Both the position numbers and the translations under genes were made by a program. A stretch of 64,000 nucleotides of DNA from Gardnerella vaginalis (GTDB lineage Bacteria; Actinomycetota; Actinomycetes; Actinomycetales; Bifidobacteriaceae), in assembly GCA_946997215.1 (NCBI GenBank), contig CAMPUL010000004.1:12993-76992 (forward strand), written 5' to 3'. Each line of letters begins with the position of its first letter. Position 1 is the first letter of the stretch. The notes under the pieces are model-generated. The model was not told where the DNA came from, made no database searches, and worked only from the letters and a program-made list of their open reading frames with translations. Below, piece after piece: positions 26,088 to 35,683 of this stretch.

Positions 26088-27436
26088 TGAGCGAAGATTT
26101 GAAAAAGAATTTGAGTGATAATTTGAGCGATAATTTAGGCAATAAAATGACGGAAAAAGAAATTAATATTCCTGTAGCAGACCCTAACGATCCTTATGCT
26201 GTTCCTGCTGCAATGCCTTCTAGTGCAGATAAATCCGTGCGCTCTTTTAACGTGGAAGACTTTGCGATTCCAACGCGCAAGCAGGAAGATTGGCGATACA
26301 CGCCAGTTGAGCGAATCTCTGAGTTTTTTGAGAGCTTTGAGCCGTCTAATAACGTTACGGTAGAGCTAAAAGGCGTTGATGGCGATTCGCACGCAAAGCT
26401 GCAAATTTTGCCGAAAAGTGAGGCTCCGCACACCGAAATGAAGCCTTCGGATCGCGTGGCTGCTGTTGCGTGGAATTCTGCAAAGTCTGCGTACGTTTTG
26501 CATGTTTGTGGCGAAATTACAAAGCCAGTAATATTGCAAATTCACGGGAACAACTCGCAATCGCTAGACACTGCGAAATCATTAGACACTGCTCAATCAC
26601 TAGACGCTTTGCACTTAGTGATTGAAGCAGATTCCAGCACAAACGCGGATATTATTGTGGAGCACACGGGAGTTGCAAAACTTGCAGAAGGCGTGGAAAT
26701 CATTCTTGGAGATAACGCGCACGTTTCTACAACCTTCATTCAAGAGTGGGATTCGGGCAGCAAACACGTTGGAAATCATAGGATTCACGTGGGCGCGGGT
26801 GCTTCGCTTCGTCACACAATGGTCACTCTTGGCGGAGACGTTGTGCGAATCCGCATGGATCAGGATTTTGGCGGCGAAAAGGGCGATTTGAATATGCTTG
26901 GCATGTATTTTGTGGACCCAGGCGAGCACGTTGAGCATCGCACGATGGTTGTGCACAATCACCCAGAATGCAAGTCGCGAGTAGTGTATAAGGGCGCGCT
27001 GTACGGCAAAGGAGCGCATTCTACATGGGTTGGAAACGCGCTTATTAAGCCAGAAGCTCCTGGCACGGATTCGTACGAGTTGAACCGAAATTTGGTGCTA
27101 ACTCCTGGCGCAATTGCTGATTCGGAGCCGAATTTGGAAATCGAAAACGGCAATATTATTGGCGCAGGTCACGCAAGTTCGGTTGGTAGATTCGACGACG
27201 AGGAGCTGTTTTACTTGCAATCTCGCGGAGTTAGCGAGGCGGATGCTAGAAAGCTTGTTGTGCGCGGATTCTTTAACGAACTTATTGAGGAGATTGGCGT
27301 GCCGCAAATCGTAAATCATTTGATGGCTGCGATTGAGAGGCGTTTAGCTAAGACGGACGAATCTGTAAATGCGGACGAATCGCAAGCAGCCGAAAAGTCG
27401 CAAGCAACCGACGAATCGAAATATGCGGAAGAATAG
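26087..27436 (+). CDS. sufD: Fe-S cluster assembly protein SufD
   Basis: SufB paralogue forming the SufB-SufD dimer. Seen: IPTRKQEDWRYTPVERI, SKHVGNHRIHVGAGASLRHT, HRTMVVHNHPECKSRVVYKG and SRGVSEADARKLVVRGFFNE. The ATG at 26087 overlaps the sufB stop; a GTG one codon upstream is possible. Low-complexity additions: SLDTAKSLDTAQSLDA near residue 160 and a C-terminal tail DESQAAEKSQATDESKYAEE that contains the SQAT form of the micro-repeat. Confidence 0.95.
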   Translation: MSEDLKKNLSDNLSDNLGNKMTEKEINIPVADPNDPYAVPAAMPSSADKSVRSFNVEDFAIPTRKQEDWRYTPVERISEFFESFEPSNNVTVELKGVDGDSHAKLQILPKSEAPHTEMKPSDRVAAVAWNSAKSAYVLHVCGEITKPVILQIHGNNSQSLDTAKSLDTAQSLDALHLVIEADSSTNADIIVEHTGVAKLAEGVEIILGDNAHVSTTFIQEWDSGSKHVGNHRIHVGAGASLRHTMVTLGGDVVRIRMDQDFGGEKGDLNMLGMYFVDPGEHVEHRTMVVHNHPECKSRVVYKGALYGKGAHSTWVGNALIKPEAPGTDSYELNRNLVLTPGAIADSEPNLEIENGNIIGAGHASSVGRFDDEELFYLQSRGVSEADARKLVVRGFFNELIEEIGVPQIVNHLMAAIERRLAKTDESVNADESQAAEKSQATDESKYAEE

Positions 27437-27447
27437 GAGATAGAAAC

Positions 27448-28248
27448 ATGTCAACTTTAGAAATTAAGGATTTGTACGCGTCTGTGGAAACAAAAGAAGG
27501 ACGAAAGCAAATCTTAAAGGGTGTAAATCTTACAGTTAATTCTGGCGAAACGCACGCGATTATGGGTCCGAATGGCTCTGGAAAGTCTACTCTCGCATAC
27601 ACTTTGGCAGGGCACCCAAAGTACGAAGTGGATTCAGGCCAAGTGCTTTTAGACGGCGAAGATATTTTGAAGATGACTCCAGATGAGCGCGCAAAAGCTG
27701 GTCTGTTCCTTGCAATGCAATACCCGGTAGAGGTACCAGGCGTGTCGATGACGAACTTTTTGCGCACAGCAAAAACAGAAGTGAGCGGCGAGGCTCCGAC
27801 TTTGCGCGCGTGGGTTAAAGAGCTTAACGAGGCAATGAAGCGCTTAAGAATGGACCCAAAGTTTGCGTCTCGCTCTGTAAACGAGGGATTTTCTGGTGGC
27901 GAGAAGAAGCGCGCGGAAGTTTTGCAACTAGAAATTTTAAAACCAAAGTTCGCGATTTTAGACGAGACTGATTCTGGACTAGATGTTGATGCTTTGCGAA
28001 TTGTTTCGGAAGGCGTAAATCGTGCCAAAGAAAGCACTGGTTTAGGCATTATGATGGTTACGCATTACACGCGAATCTTAAAGTATATTAAGCCAGATAT
28101 TGTGCACGTTTTTGCGCAAGGTCACTTTGTAAAGACGGCAGGACCAGAGCTTGCGGACGAGCTGGAAGAAGAAGGATACGACAAGTATTTGCCAGAAGGC
28201 GCCAGCGAGTCTGCGATTGCATGTGAATCGACCTGCATGAGCGCTTAA
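27448..28248 (+). CDS. sufC: Fe-S cluster assembly ATPase SufC
   Basis: ABC-type ATPase of the Suf complex: Walker A GPNGSGKST (40-48), signature FSGGEKKRAEVLQL, DETDSGLD. GAGATAG upstream of the ATG. The final residues (ESTCMSA) and stop are encoded by the start of a family A repeat, replacing the natural end. No sufS or sufU follows: the next gene is typA, so the cysteine desulfurase and SufU must be encoded elsewhere. Confidence 0.96.
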   Translation: MSTLEIKDLYASVETKEGRKQILKGVNLTVNSGETHAIMGPNGSGKSTLAYTLAGHPKYEVDSGQVLLDGEDILKMTPDERAKAGLFLAMQYPVEVPGVSMTNFLRTAKTEVSGEAPTLRAWVKELNEAMKRLRMDPKFASRSVNEGFSGGEKKRAEVLQLEILKPKFAILDETDSGLDVDALRIVSEGVNRAKESTGLGIMMVTHYTRILKYIKPDIVHVFAQGHFVKTAGPELADELEEEGYDKYLPEGASESAIACESTCMSA

Positions 28249-28357
28249 AGCGTAGCGCGCGAATGCACTTCGATTCGCTGAGCTTGCTCAAAGTTGAAAG
28301 CACGGTGTGCTTTCAACGCAAGCGAAGTCGTTAGCGCGCTTAGACCGCGCTAACGAT
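28229..28357 (+). repeat. Family A composite repeat, GAAAGCAC core
   Basis: Start module CGACCTGCATGAGCGCTTAA (contains the sufC stop), core GAAAGCACGGTGTGCTTTC (28296-28314), outer stem GAGCTTGC / GCAAGCGA, terminal hairpin ending CGCGCTAACGAT. Confidence 0.85.
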
Positions 28358-28470
28358 GCAAAACGATGTTTCGAGCTACAAAATGCGTCAATATCTCTCG
28401 TGTAATGGCGTGTCTAAAGCCGCGAGTAAACTCGTTTAGGTTTGGCTAAATCAAATGGAAGAGGTTTGTA

Positions 28471-30396
28471 ATGACTGTTCGCGGTGATATTAGAAATGTG
28501 GCAATCGTAGCGCACGTTGACCATGGTAAAACAACGCTCGTAAATGCCATGCTTCAGCAGTCGCACGTATTCTCCGAGCGAGAAGAAGTGCCAGACCGCG
28601 TAATGGACTCCAACGACCTCGAGCGCGAAAAAGGCATCACCATTCTTGCCAAGAACACAGCCGTGCAATACACTGGTCCGCTTGCAGAGAAGTACGGTCA
28701 CCCAGAGGGAATCACAATCAACGTAATCGATACCCCAGGCCACGCCGACTTTGGCGGCGAGGTGGAGCGCGGCATCTCTATGGTTGATGGCGTTGTGCTT
28801 CTTGTTGACGCTTCCGAAGGCCCACTTCCGCAAACTCGATTCGTTCTACGCAAGGCACTTGAGGCAAAGCTGCCAGTGATTTTGTGCGTTAACAAAACGG
28901 ATCGTCCAGATGCGCGTATTGATGAGGTTGTTAGCGAAGCTACAGATTTGCTTCTAGGTCTTGCACAAGACGTTGTAGAAGAAGGAATCGACCTCGATAT
29001 TGATTCGCTTCTTGATTTGCCTGTTATTTATTGCGCTGCAAAAGCTGGCTATGCATCCTTGAATCAGCCAGAAAACGGCGGTTTGCCAGACAACGATAAT
29101 TTGGAGCCTCTTTTTGACTCCATTATTTCCAATATTCCAGCGCCAGAATACGAGGAAGGCGCACCTCTTCAGGCACACGTTGCAAACATCGATTCCTCTG
29201 ACTTCCTCGGCCGCTTAGGTTTAGTGCGAATCTACAATGGCATTTTGGAAAAGGGCAAGACTTACGGGCTTTCTCGCGTAGACGGCTCGATTGAAAACTT
29301 CCGTGTTTCCGAGCTTTTGCGCACTCAAGGCTTGGAGCGCACTCCTGTTGCATCTGCAGGTCCTGGTGATATTGTTGCAGTTGCAGGCGTTAATGACATT
29401 ATGATTGGCGAGACGATTGTGGATCAGAATGATCCAAAGCCTCTTCCATTGATTCACGTTGACGACCCAGCTATCTCCATGACTTTCGGCATTAACGATT
29501 CGCCGCTTGCTGGCACAGAAGGCAAGGATCACAAGCTTACAGCGCGCATGATTAAGGATAGGCTTGATCGCGAGCTTATTGGTAACGTGTCTATTAAGGT
29601 TCTTCCAACTGAGCGCCCAGATGCTTGGGAAGTTCAGGGTCGTGGCGAGTTGGCGTTGGCAGTTTTGGCGGAGCAAATGCGTCGCGAAGGTTACGAGCTT
29701 ACAGTTGGTCGTCCTCAGGTTGTTACTAAGACGATTGACGGCCAAATTAACGAGCCTATGGAAAACACTACGATTGACGTTCCAGAAGAATACATGGGCA
29801 CTGTTACACAGCTTATGGCGGATCGCAAGGGTCGCATGGATTCTATGAGCAATCACGGATCTGGCTGGATTCGCTTGCAATTTACTGTTCCTTCTCGCGG
29901 TCTTATTGGTTTCCGTACAGCTTTGCTTTCTGCAACTCGCGGAACGGGTATCGCAAGCTCTATTTCTGCAGGCTACGCGCCTTGGGCTGGTCAGATTGTA
30001 ACTCGTCAAAATGGCTCTATGGTTTGCGATCGTAAGGGTGTTGCTACTCCTTATGCTATGCAGCGTTTGCAAGCGCGTGGCGTGTTCTTTGTTGATCCGC
30101 AAAGCCCTGTTTATGAAGGCCAAATCGTTGGTATTAACAATAAGCCAGACGAGTTGGATGTTAATATTACGCTTGCTAAGCATATGACTAATATGCGTTC
30201 TTCTACAGCAGATGTGCTTGAGACTTTGACGCCACCAATTAAGATGAGCTTGGAAGAGTCGCTTGACTTTGCTAACGAAGACGAGTGCGTGGAAGTTACA
30301 CCTGAGTCGATTCGCGTGCGCAAGATTATTTTGAGCCGTGATGAATGGTATAAGTGGCGCGCTAAGCAGCGTAGGCAGAACAACAACGCTGCGTGA
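28471..30396 (+). CDS. typA: Ribosome-associated GTPase TypA/BipA
   Basis: Translational GTPase linked to 50S assembly and stress growth. G1 AHVDHGKTT (14-22), G3 [13 protein letters not shown]4 NKTD, then EF-Tu-like domain II, EF-G-like domains and the BipA C-terminal domain ([20 protein letters not shown]). 641 residues, no inserts. Unlike many genes here it carries no low-complexity linker. GAAGAGG lies before the ATG. Confidence 0.97.
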   Translation: MTVRGDIRNVAIVAHVDHGKTTLVNAMLQQSHVFSEREEVPDRVMDSNDLEREKGITILAKNTAVQYTGPLAEKYGHPEGITINVIDTPGHADFGGEVERGISMVDGVVLLVDASEGPLPQTRFVLRKALEAKLPVILCVNKTDRPDARIDEVVSEATDLLLGLAQDVVEEGIDLDIDSLLDLPVIYCAAKAGYASLNQPENGGLPDNDNLEPLFDSIISNIPAPEYEEGAPLQAHVANIDSSDFLGRLGLVRIYNGILEKGKTYGLSRVDGSIENFRVSELLRTQGLERTPVASAGPGDIVAVAGVNDIMIGETIVDQNDPKPLPLIHVDDPAISMTFGINDSPLAGTEGKDHKLTARMIKDRLDRELIGNVSIKVLPTERPDAWEVQGRGELALAVLAEQMRREGYELTVGRPQVVTKTIDGQINEPMENTTIDVPEEYMGTVTQLMADRKGRMDSMSNHGSGWIRLQFTVPSRGLIGFRTALLSATRGTGIASSISAGYAPWAGQIVTRQNGSMVCDRKGVATPYAMQRLQARGVFFVDPQSPVYEGQIVGINNKPDELDVNITLAKHMTNMRSSTADVLETLTPPIKMSLEESLDFANEDECVEVTPESIRVRKIILSRDEWYKWRAKQRRQNNNAA

Positions 30397-30444
30397 TTGC
30401 TTAATGCGTGATCGCTTAAAATATAGCTTAAAATATTCCTCAAA

Positions 30445-30879
30445 ATGATGTTTAACATAAAGTCGCATTCTTTGCTATTTGCTAGCAAGTGTGCGGCTTT
30501 ATGCGTTTTAGCGGCATTTTGCGCGGTTTTGGGCACTTTTGCGCACCGAATGGGAGCTATGTACGGCTTTCCGTACGGTCTTGTAATCGCGCTTTTGCTT
30601 GTTACTTTAAGCGCGTGTTTTGCTCGCATGCTTTGCGGCATGTTTGGCTTTATTTTGCACGCAATTGTGTGTTGCTCGGTTGTGTGGATGATTGCGCTCG
30701 GCTGGTTTAGGATTTTTGGCGCGTTTCGAGGCGTGCTTGTTGCCGTTGGTTTTGGCGTGGATAATCTTCCTTGGATCGCGCAAAATGCTGGATATTTTTG
30801 GCTTTATGGTATTATCATCGCTCACGTAGTTTTGCTTTGTACGCCTAATAAATTCTTTATTATTTCTGGTGCTAAATAA
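30445..30879 (+). CDS. Small integral membrane protein, function unknown
   Basis: 144 residues with about four hydrophobic segments (roughly residues 13-33, 44-62, 66-88 and 118-137), separated by short basic loops. I do not recognise a characterised family. It directly follows typA on the same strand with a 48-bp gap. The start is one of two adjacent ATGs (30445 or 30448), and the ribosome binding site is weak. Near its stop, GTGCTAAATAAG-like words are repeated three times (30870-30909). Confidence 0.65.
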   Translation: MMFNIKSHSLLFASKCAALCVLAAFCAVLGTFAHRMGAMYGFPYGLVIALLLVTLSACFARMLCGMFGFILHAIVCCSVVWMIALGWFRIFGAFRGVLVAVGFGVDNLPWIAQNAGYFWLYGIIIAHVVLLCTPNKFFIISGAK

Positions 30880-30915
30880 GTTGTGCTAAATAAGTGGTGC
30901 TAAATCAATGTAAGG

Positions 30916-30960
30916 TAGTCTTACTTATAGTCTTAGTCTTACAGTCTTACAGTCTTAAAG
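30916..30960 (+). repeat. AGTCTTAC direct repeats upstream of pheA
   Basis: Five copies or near-copies of AGTCTTA(C) within 45 bp, ending about 18 bp before the pheA start. They could be a regulatory array or simple slippage. Confidence 0.5.
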
Positions 30961-30977
30961 TAGTTTGAGGAATAGCC

Positions 30978-32030
30978 ATGAATAGCAATATAGTCATGAA
31001 TAGCAATAAGAACAGCAGTAATGCACGTAAATTATGTTATTTAGGGCCAGAAGGTTCTTTTACTCATCAAGCGGCTTTAAAAGTTAAAGAGCACTGTAAA
31101 TCGTTGGATACTTTGCGCCTTATTCCAACTGCGTGTGATAATGTTTGTAATATTGCTAGTGAAATTGAAGAGAAACATCATTTAGGTATTATTGCGTGGG
31201 AAAACAATATTGAAGGCGTAGTAATACCTAATTTAGATTTATTAATTGATGCAAAAAATATGGTTGGCATTGCTCGCTTGGGTGTTGATATAAGTTTTGA
31301 TGCTGTTGTTTGCAAGTCGGATTCAATCGAAAACTGTTCGACTATTGTTGCTCATCCTCACGCGTTGGCACAATGCCGTAAGTTTGCTCAAAAGCGCGGA
31401 TTGAAAGAAAAAACTGCGTCTTCAAACGCTGCTGCTTGTAGGGATTTAGTTCCTGGCGAAGTTGCTTTGTGCCCTAAAATTTGTGCTGACTTATACAATA
31501 GGCGGATTGTGAGCGAAGCTGTTGAAGATTTTTCTGGCGCACGCACTGAGTTTTTAGTGCTAGCTCCTAGAGATGAGGCTTTAAATTTTGTTAATATGCA
31601 ACGCGAAAGCTATTCATCTTTTTCTTCGATTATTGCTTTTATTCCGCGTTCTACAGGTGCTGGAGTATTAGCAAATTTGCTTGATGTTGTGCGCGATCAT
31701 GGGCTTAATATGACTTCTTTTATGTCTAGGCCGATTAAAGGTCAGGATGGTTTATATAGTTTTATTGCAACTGTTGATTCTGCTCCTTGGGATTCTACGT
31801 GTAAAGCTATGATTCAAGAAGTTGTTAAACATGGCGATTGGGTTCGAGTTTTAGCAGTGTACCCTTCTGATAATCGCAAGAATCCAGTTATGAATGATTG
31901 GATGCTGCCAAATGGTGGAGTGTGCATTGAGGCTTCAGCTGATGTCTCAGGCGAAGCTTCAGGCGGGGCTTCGATTGGTGCTTTGCGCGATTTGAACGTA
32001 ATGCGTGCAGAAAGAGAATTATTATGGTAG
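30978..32030 (+). CDS. pheA: Prephenate dehydratase
   Basis: Converts prephenate to phenylpyruvate for Phe synthesis. Seen: CYLGPEGSFTHQAALKV at the N-terminus, ENNIEGVVIPNLDLL, and the C-terminal ACT domain GAGVLANLLDVVRDHGLNMT. That domain ends SFMSRP, where the family Phe-binding motif is usually ESRP, so feedback sensitivity may differ. No chorismate mutase domain is fused. 350 residues. Its stop overlaps the tyrA start. Confidence 0.92.
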   Translation: MNSNIVMNSNKNSSNARKLCYLGPEGSFTHQAALKVKEHCKSLDTLRLIPTACDNVCNIASEIEEKHHLGIIAWENNIEGVVIPNLDLLIDAKNMVGIARLGVDISFDAVVCKSDSIENCSTIVAHPHALAQCRKFAQKRGLKEKTASSNAAACRDLVPGEVALCPKICADLYNRRIVSEAVEDFSGARTEFLVLAPRDEALNFVNMQRESYSSFSSIIAFIPRSTGAGVLANLLDVVRDHGLNMTSFMSRPIKGQDGLYSFIATVDSAPWDSTCKAMIQEVVKHGDWVRVLAVYPSDNRKNPVMNDWMLPNGGVCIEASADVSGEASGGASIGALRDLNVMRAERELLW

Positions 32031-33136
32031 AAGATGCTGAATTTTCTCAAAAATTTTCTGTTGGTATTGTAGGACTTGGGCTTATTGGTGGCTCAATTGC
32101 AAAGCGTTTGGTGGATGCGGGCTCTTGCAAAGTGTACGCGTATAATCGCCATCAAACAATCTACAGCCAGGCGCGCGCGCTTGGAATCACTTGCGTTGAA
32201 AGCGTTGCGGATCTTGCGCGTATGCAGCCGAATGTTTTGATTTTGTGCAATTCGCTTGCCTCTATGCCAGAAGTTCTTGGCGAAATTTCGCGCGGAATCA
32301 ATAAGCAGCGCACCACTTTGACGGATGTTGGCAGCGTTAAGGGGCTTGTGCGAGAGCAGGTTAAGGCCGCAGGTCTTGGTGATTGCTACATTGGCGCGCA
32401 TCCTATGGCTGGAAGTGAATTTACGGGTTGGCAGGCTTCGAGCGCGGAGTTGCTGCGCGGCGCGCTTTGGGCAATTAGTGTTGATGAGAGCAGTGATTTT
32501 TGGCGGTTTTTGGCGGTTTTGCACGTGATTGTTAAGCTGTGTGGTAACCGCGCGCTTGTGTTGAACGATTCTATACACGATGCTTCGGCGGCGCTGATTT
32601 CGCACATGCCGCACGTTGTTTCTACAGCTCTGGCGAACGTTTTGTGTGGAAGCACGAATCGCAATATTGCGTTGCAAATGTCGGCTGGTTCTTGGCGAGA
32701 TATGACGCGAGTGGCGCTTACGGACCCAAATCGCACGCGCGCGATGGTTGCAGAAAATCGGCGAAATGTTGCGGATTTGCTGGGTAGCGTGATTGATCAG
32801 TTGAGTTTTGCTAAGAAGATGCTTGAGGAGGGCGATGAGTGCAATGAGCGCGATGAGCGCGCGTTTTTTGCTAAGGCTGATTCTTGGCGCGAGTACAAGT
32901 ATAAAGAGCGCGCGGTGGCTTTCGATGAGTCTGGCGATTCGCGTGATTTGGCGGCGGTTGCTGGCGATTTGCGCGAGCTTCGATTTGCGCTTGATTGCCC
33001 AGGTGATTGGCAAAGTAAGATGATTCAAAGCGCGCAAAACGGTGAGCAGATTGTTGGGGTGGCGTTTAGCGACTCTGCGGTTGCTGGCGATGAGTGCGCG
33101 TCTCGCATAACACTTCGCCGCGTCTCAACTCTCTAA
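32024..33136 (+). CDS. tyrA: Prephenate dehydrogenase
   Basis: NAD(P)-dependent prephenate to 4-hydroxyphenylpyruvate step of Tyr synthesis. Rossmann motif VGIVGLGLIGGSIAKRL at the start, then LTDVGSVKGLV, GAHPMAGSEFTGW and SHMPHVVSTALA. The ATG lies 4 bp before the end of pheA (ATGGTAG), which indicates coupling. The C-terminal 80 residues are variable and contain two AVAGD micro-repeats (32954-32968 and 33077-33091). Confidence 0.93.
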   Translation: MVEDAEFSQKFSVGIVGLGLIGGSIAKRLVDAGSCKVYAYNRHQTIYSQARALGITCVESVADLARMQPNVLILCNSLASMPEVLGEISRGINKQRTTLTDVGSVKGLVREQVKAAGLGDCYIGAHPMAGSEFTGWQASSAELLRGALWAISVDESSDFWRFLAVLHVIVKLCGNRALVLNDSIHDASAALISHMPHVVSTALANVLCGSTNRNIALQMSAGSWRDMTRVALTDPNRTRAMVAENRRNVADLLGSVIDQLSFAKKMLEEGDECNERDERAFFAKADSWREYKYKERAVAFDESGDSRDLAAVAGDLRELRFALDCPGDWQSKMIQSAQNGEQIVGVAFSDSAVAGDECASRITLRRVSTL

Positions 33137-33215
33137 TCGTTTTGCATTTCGCTACAATCGAACGCCGAATTTTGTACAAAGTCGAGCGAAGATGTGAGCG
33201 ATATTCTTTGTTTGG

Positions 33216-33478
33216 TGTTGCGCGAGGTTTGAGTATTTCTCTCCTCGCAAGTGACGCGCACTTTTACGTATAGCTTATGAACGTTAATATTCTAATGTTT
33301 TAGGTTGGCGCTATTTATTGCTCGTAGAGAAATACATCAAACCTTCTGAATATCTAGAACTTTTGCGTATCTTGCATCACCGAGATTCTCGGTTTTTCTT
33401 CTTCATTCGATGAATCACCATCAAAGATGCTGAGGTTCATCTCATTCAGTGCGAAAAATCTCGAATCTCCACCGCGTT
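33216..33478 (+). repeat. Family B repeat, copy 3 (full length)
   Basis: Same ordered blocks as 11692-11962, from GCGCGAGGTTTGAGTATTTC to GCGAAAAATCTCGAATCTCC. It occupies most of the tyrA-xerD gap and points toward xerD. Confidence 0.85.
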
Positions 33479-33518
33479 TGGTGGTGTTTTAAATTCGAAG
33501 TCGTCGATTCGAGCTGCA

Positions 33519-33524
33519 TATAAT
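33519..33524 (+). promoter_or_regulatory. xerD -10 in repeat-derived sequence; leaderless start
   Basis: TATAAT ends 6 bp before the xerD ATG. It sits in GTCGATTCGAGCTGCATATA, a variant of the family A module GATTTCGAGCTGCATAATGC. No ribosome binding site is present. Confidence 0.5.
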
Positions 33525-33530
33525 TAATAT

Positions 33531-34598
33531 ATGACCGAATCGCAGCAACCGCGCATGAACCAATCGAACCAATCGCATGCAAATCAATCGCATAAATCGC
33601 CATTTTCCCCAAAAATCCAGCAATTTCTAAACCACATAAGCGTGGAGCGTGGGCTTTCGCCAAAAACCGTTGAAGCTTACGAGTCGGATCTTACAAAATA
33701 CACGAACTGGCTGCGCGAAGCCCAAAAAATCAACGATGTTAACGAAATCACGCAACTAGACATCGAAGAATACGTGCGCGCAATGTCATCACAAGCAATG
33801 GCAGCGCAAAACTTAGGCCCTCGCACGATTGCGCGGCGAATCGCAAGCATCCACGAGTGGAACAAATTCATGCTTTCCAACGCGCAAATCGCAAGCGACC
33901 CTTCTGCAGAAGTCAAAGCACCTAAGCAGTCGGAGCATCTTCCAGACGTGCTCAGCATTAGCGAAGTTGAGCGCGTAATCGATGCAGCTGGCGGCTTTGG
34001 TAGCACGGATGCCGTCTCGCTTCGAGACCGTGCGCTCGTGGAATTTTTGTACGCTACGGGCGCGCGCGTGAGCGAAGCGGTTGGCCTAAAATTTGAGGAT
34101 ATTGATTTAGCGGAATCGGTTGTGCGTCTTAGCGGCAAGGGGCAAAAGCAGAGGCTTGTGCCGATTGGAAAGTGCGCGGTTCGCGCGTTGCGCGATTATT
34201 TAGATAAATCTAGGCCGATTCTTGAAAGCCGCGCGCAAAAGTCGCCAGCAACCGCAGAGTCGCGACTCAAATCACCCTTAAACTCATCTTCAAAATCCGC
34301 ATCAAAATCCGCAAATTCTCACATGATTTTCCTAAACAAACGCGGCAAAGCGCTTTCTCGCCAATCCGCGTGGGAGGCTATTTCGCATGCTGGCAAGATG
34401 GCAAAAATCGGCAAAGAATTGCATCCGCACACGCTTCGTCACTCCTTTGCAACGCATTTGATTTCGGGCGGCGCTGATGTGCGCACGGTTCAGGAGCTGC
34501 TTGGCCATGCGTCCGTTACAACAACGCAAATTTACACGCATATAAGTCCAGACGCGCTTATGGAGGCGTATGTAATGAGCCATCCGCGCGCAAGATAG
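33531..34598 (+). CDS. xerD: Tyrosine recombinase XerD
   Basis: Partner of XerC at dif. Core-binding domain (FLNHISVERGLSPKTVEAYESDL) and catalytic domain with LYATGARVSEAVGL, HTLRHSFATHLISGGADVRT and LGHASVTTTQIYTHIS, giving the Arg, His-x-x-Arg, His and Tyr. 355 residues; the extra length is a Ser/Asn/Gln N-tail and an insert near residues 235-262 that holds a SPAT micro-repeat (34242-34255) and KSPLNSSSKSASKSA. It lies 63 bp before parA, as in bifidobacteria. Confidence 0.92.
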   Translation: MTESQQPRMNQSNQSHANQSHKSPFSPKIQQFLNHISVERGLSPKTVEAYESDLTKYTNWLREAQKINDVNEITQLDIEEYVRAMSSQAMAAQNLGPRTIARRIASIHEWNKFMLSNAQIASDPSAEVKAPKQSEHLPDVLSISEVERVIDAAGGFGSTDAVSLRDRALVEFLYATGARVSEAVGLKFEDIDLAESVVRLSGKGQKQRLVPIGKCAVRALRDYLDKSRPILESRAQKSPATAESRLKSPLNSSSKSASKSANSHMIFLNKRGKALSRQSAWEAISHAGKMAKIGKELHPHTLRHSFATHLISGGADVRTVQELLGHASVTTTQIYTHISPDALMEAYVMSHPRAR

Positions 34599-34661
34599 GT
34601 GTGATATTCGCCGCCGCATCGCGCAAATCCACTGAACATACCTTTTGATAGACTGGAGCGT

Positions 34662-35501
34662 ATGCCTACTGATTTACTTGGACGCGAATATGAGACTTTC
34701 CGCGCGCCAGATGCGCTTACAACGCACGGTCCTGCGCGCATTATTGCTATGTGTAACCAGAAGGGTGGCGTTGGTAAAACAACCAGCTCCATCAATATCG
34801 CTGGTGCGCTGAGTCAATACGGTAGGCGCGTTTTAATTGTTGACTTCGATCCGCAAGGCGCTGCAACGGTGGGGCTTGGGATTAATGCGAACGCGCTTGA
34901 TAACACTGTTTACACGGCGCTTTTTGATTCTTCTGTAGACGTGCACGATGTGATTCGCCACACGGCCACCGAAAACATTGACGTTATGCCTGCAAACATT
35001 GATCTTTCGGCAGCCGAGGTTCAGCTTGTTACCGAGGTTGGTCGCGAGCAGATTTTGGCTGGAGTGTTGCGCAAGGTTCGTAACGAATACGACGTTATTA
35101 TTATTGACTGCCAGCCTTCGCTTGGCTTGCTTACCGTCAACGCGCTTACGGCGGCGGATGGCGTGATTATTCCTGTTGCTGCGGAGTTCTTTGCGCTTAG
35201 GGGCGTGGCGCTGCTTATGCAATCGATTGAAAAAGTTCAGCACCGAATTAACCCAGATTTGCAAGTGTTTGGCGTGCTCGTTACTATGTTTACGCGCACT
35301 TTGCACAGCGAAGAGGTTTTGCAAAGGATTTACGAGGCTTTCCAGGGGCGCGTGTTGCATTCTGTGATTTCGCGTTCGATTAAGCTGCCGGATTCTACTG
35401 TTGCGGCGGTTCCGATTACGATTTTTGCTCCTGAGCATAAGACTGCTAAGGAGTATCGCGAGGTTGCGCGCGAGCTTATTTCTAACGGCGTGGTTGAATA
35501 G
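34662..35501 (+). CDS. parA: ParA family ATPase
   Basis: Deviant Walker A KGGVGKTT (34-41), IVDFDPQGAATVGLG and VIIDCQPSLGLLTVNALTAAD mark a ParA/Soj-type ATPase of 279 residues. GGAG lies 5 bp before the ATG. In related genomes xerD-parA is followed by scpA and scpB; here a family A fragment and a toxin-antitoxin-like pair follow, and no scpAB or parB is seen. It may therefore act with condensin-related or chromosome segregation proteins encoded elsewhere. Confidence 0.92.
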   Translation: MPTDLLGREYETFRAPDALTTHGPARIIAMCNQKGGVGKTTSSINIAGALSQYGRRVLIVDFDPQGAATVGLGINANALDNTVYTALFDSSVDVHDVIRHTATENIDVMPANIDLSAAEVQLVTEVGREQILAGVLRKVRNEYDVIIIDCQPSLGLLTVNALTAADGVIIPVAAEFFALRGVALLMQSIEKVQHRINPDLQVFGVLVTMFTRTLHSEEVLQRIYEAFQGRVLHSVISRSIKLPDSTVAAVPITIFAPEHKTAKEYREVARELISNGVVE

Positions 35502-35506
35502 CGCTT

Positions 35507-35592
35507 TGCGCGACGACCTGCCTTTTCGCTTAGACTGTGCGAACGATATTTCCGCTTTTTGTTGTTGATTTTGCGGTTTTGAGCCACAAAGT
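35507..35592 (+). repeat. Truncated family A and a short shared segment (family E)
   Basis: GCGCGACGACCTGCCTTTTC and GCTTAGACTGTGCGAACGAT are joined without the middle of family A. They are followed by CCGCTTTTTGTTGTTGATTT and GTTTTGAGCCACAAA, which recurs at 48033-48078. Confidence 0.7.
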
Positions 35593-35605
35593 CGGCATAC
35601 ATCAA

Positions 35606-35628
35606 ATATCACTGTATCGTGATATAAT
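35606..35628 (+). promoter_or_regulatory. Operator-like dyad over the -10 of the DUF4160/DUF2442 unit
   Basis: ATATCAC (35606-35612), TGTATC, GTGATAT (35619-35625) is a perfect inverted repeat. Its right arm overlaps TATAAT at 35623-35628. This layout is typical of autorepressed toxin-antitoxin promoters; the regulator would be the HTH protein two genes down (inference). Confidence 0.6.
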
Positions 35629-35683
35629 TATCAATATGATTTAATGAGGAAAAGAGAAATCAGAAAAAGAAAGAGGGGTGAAT

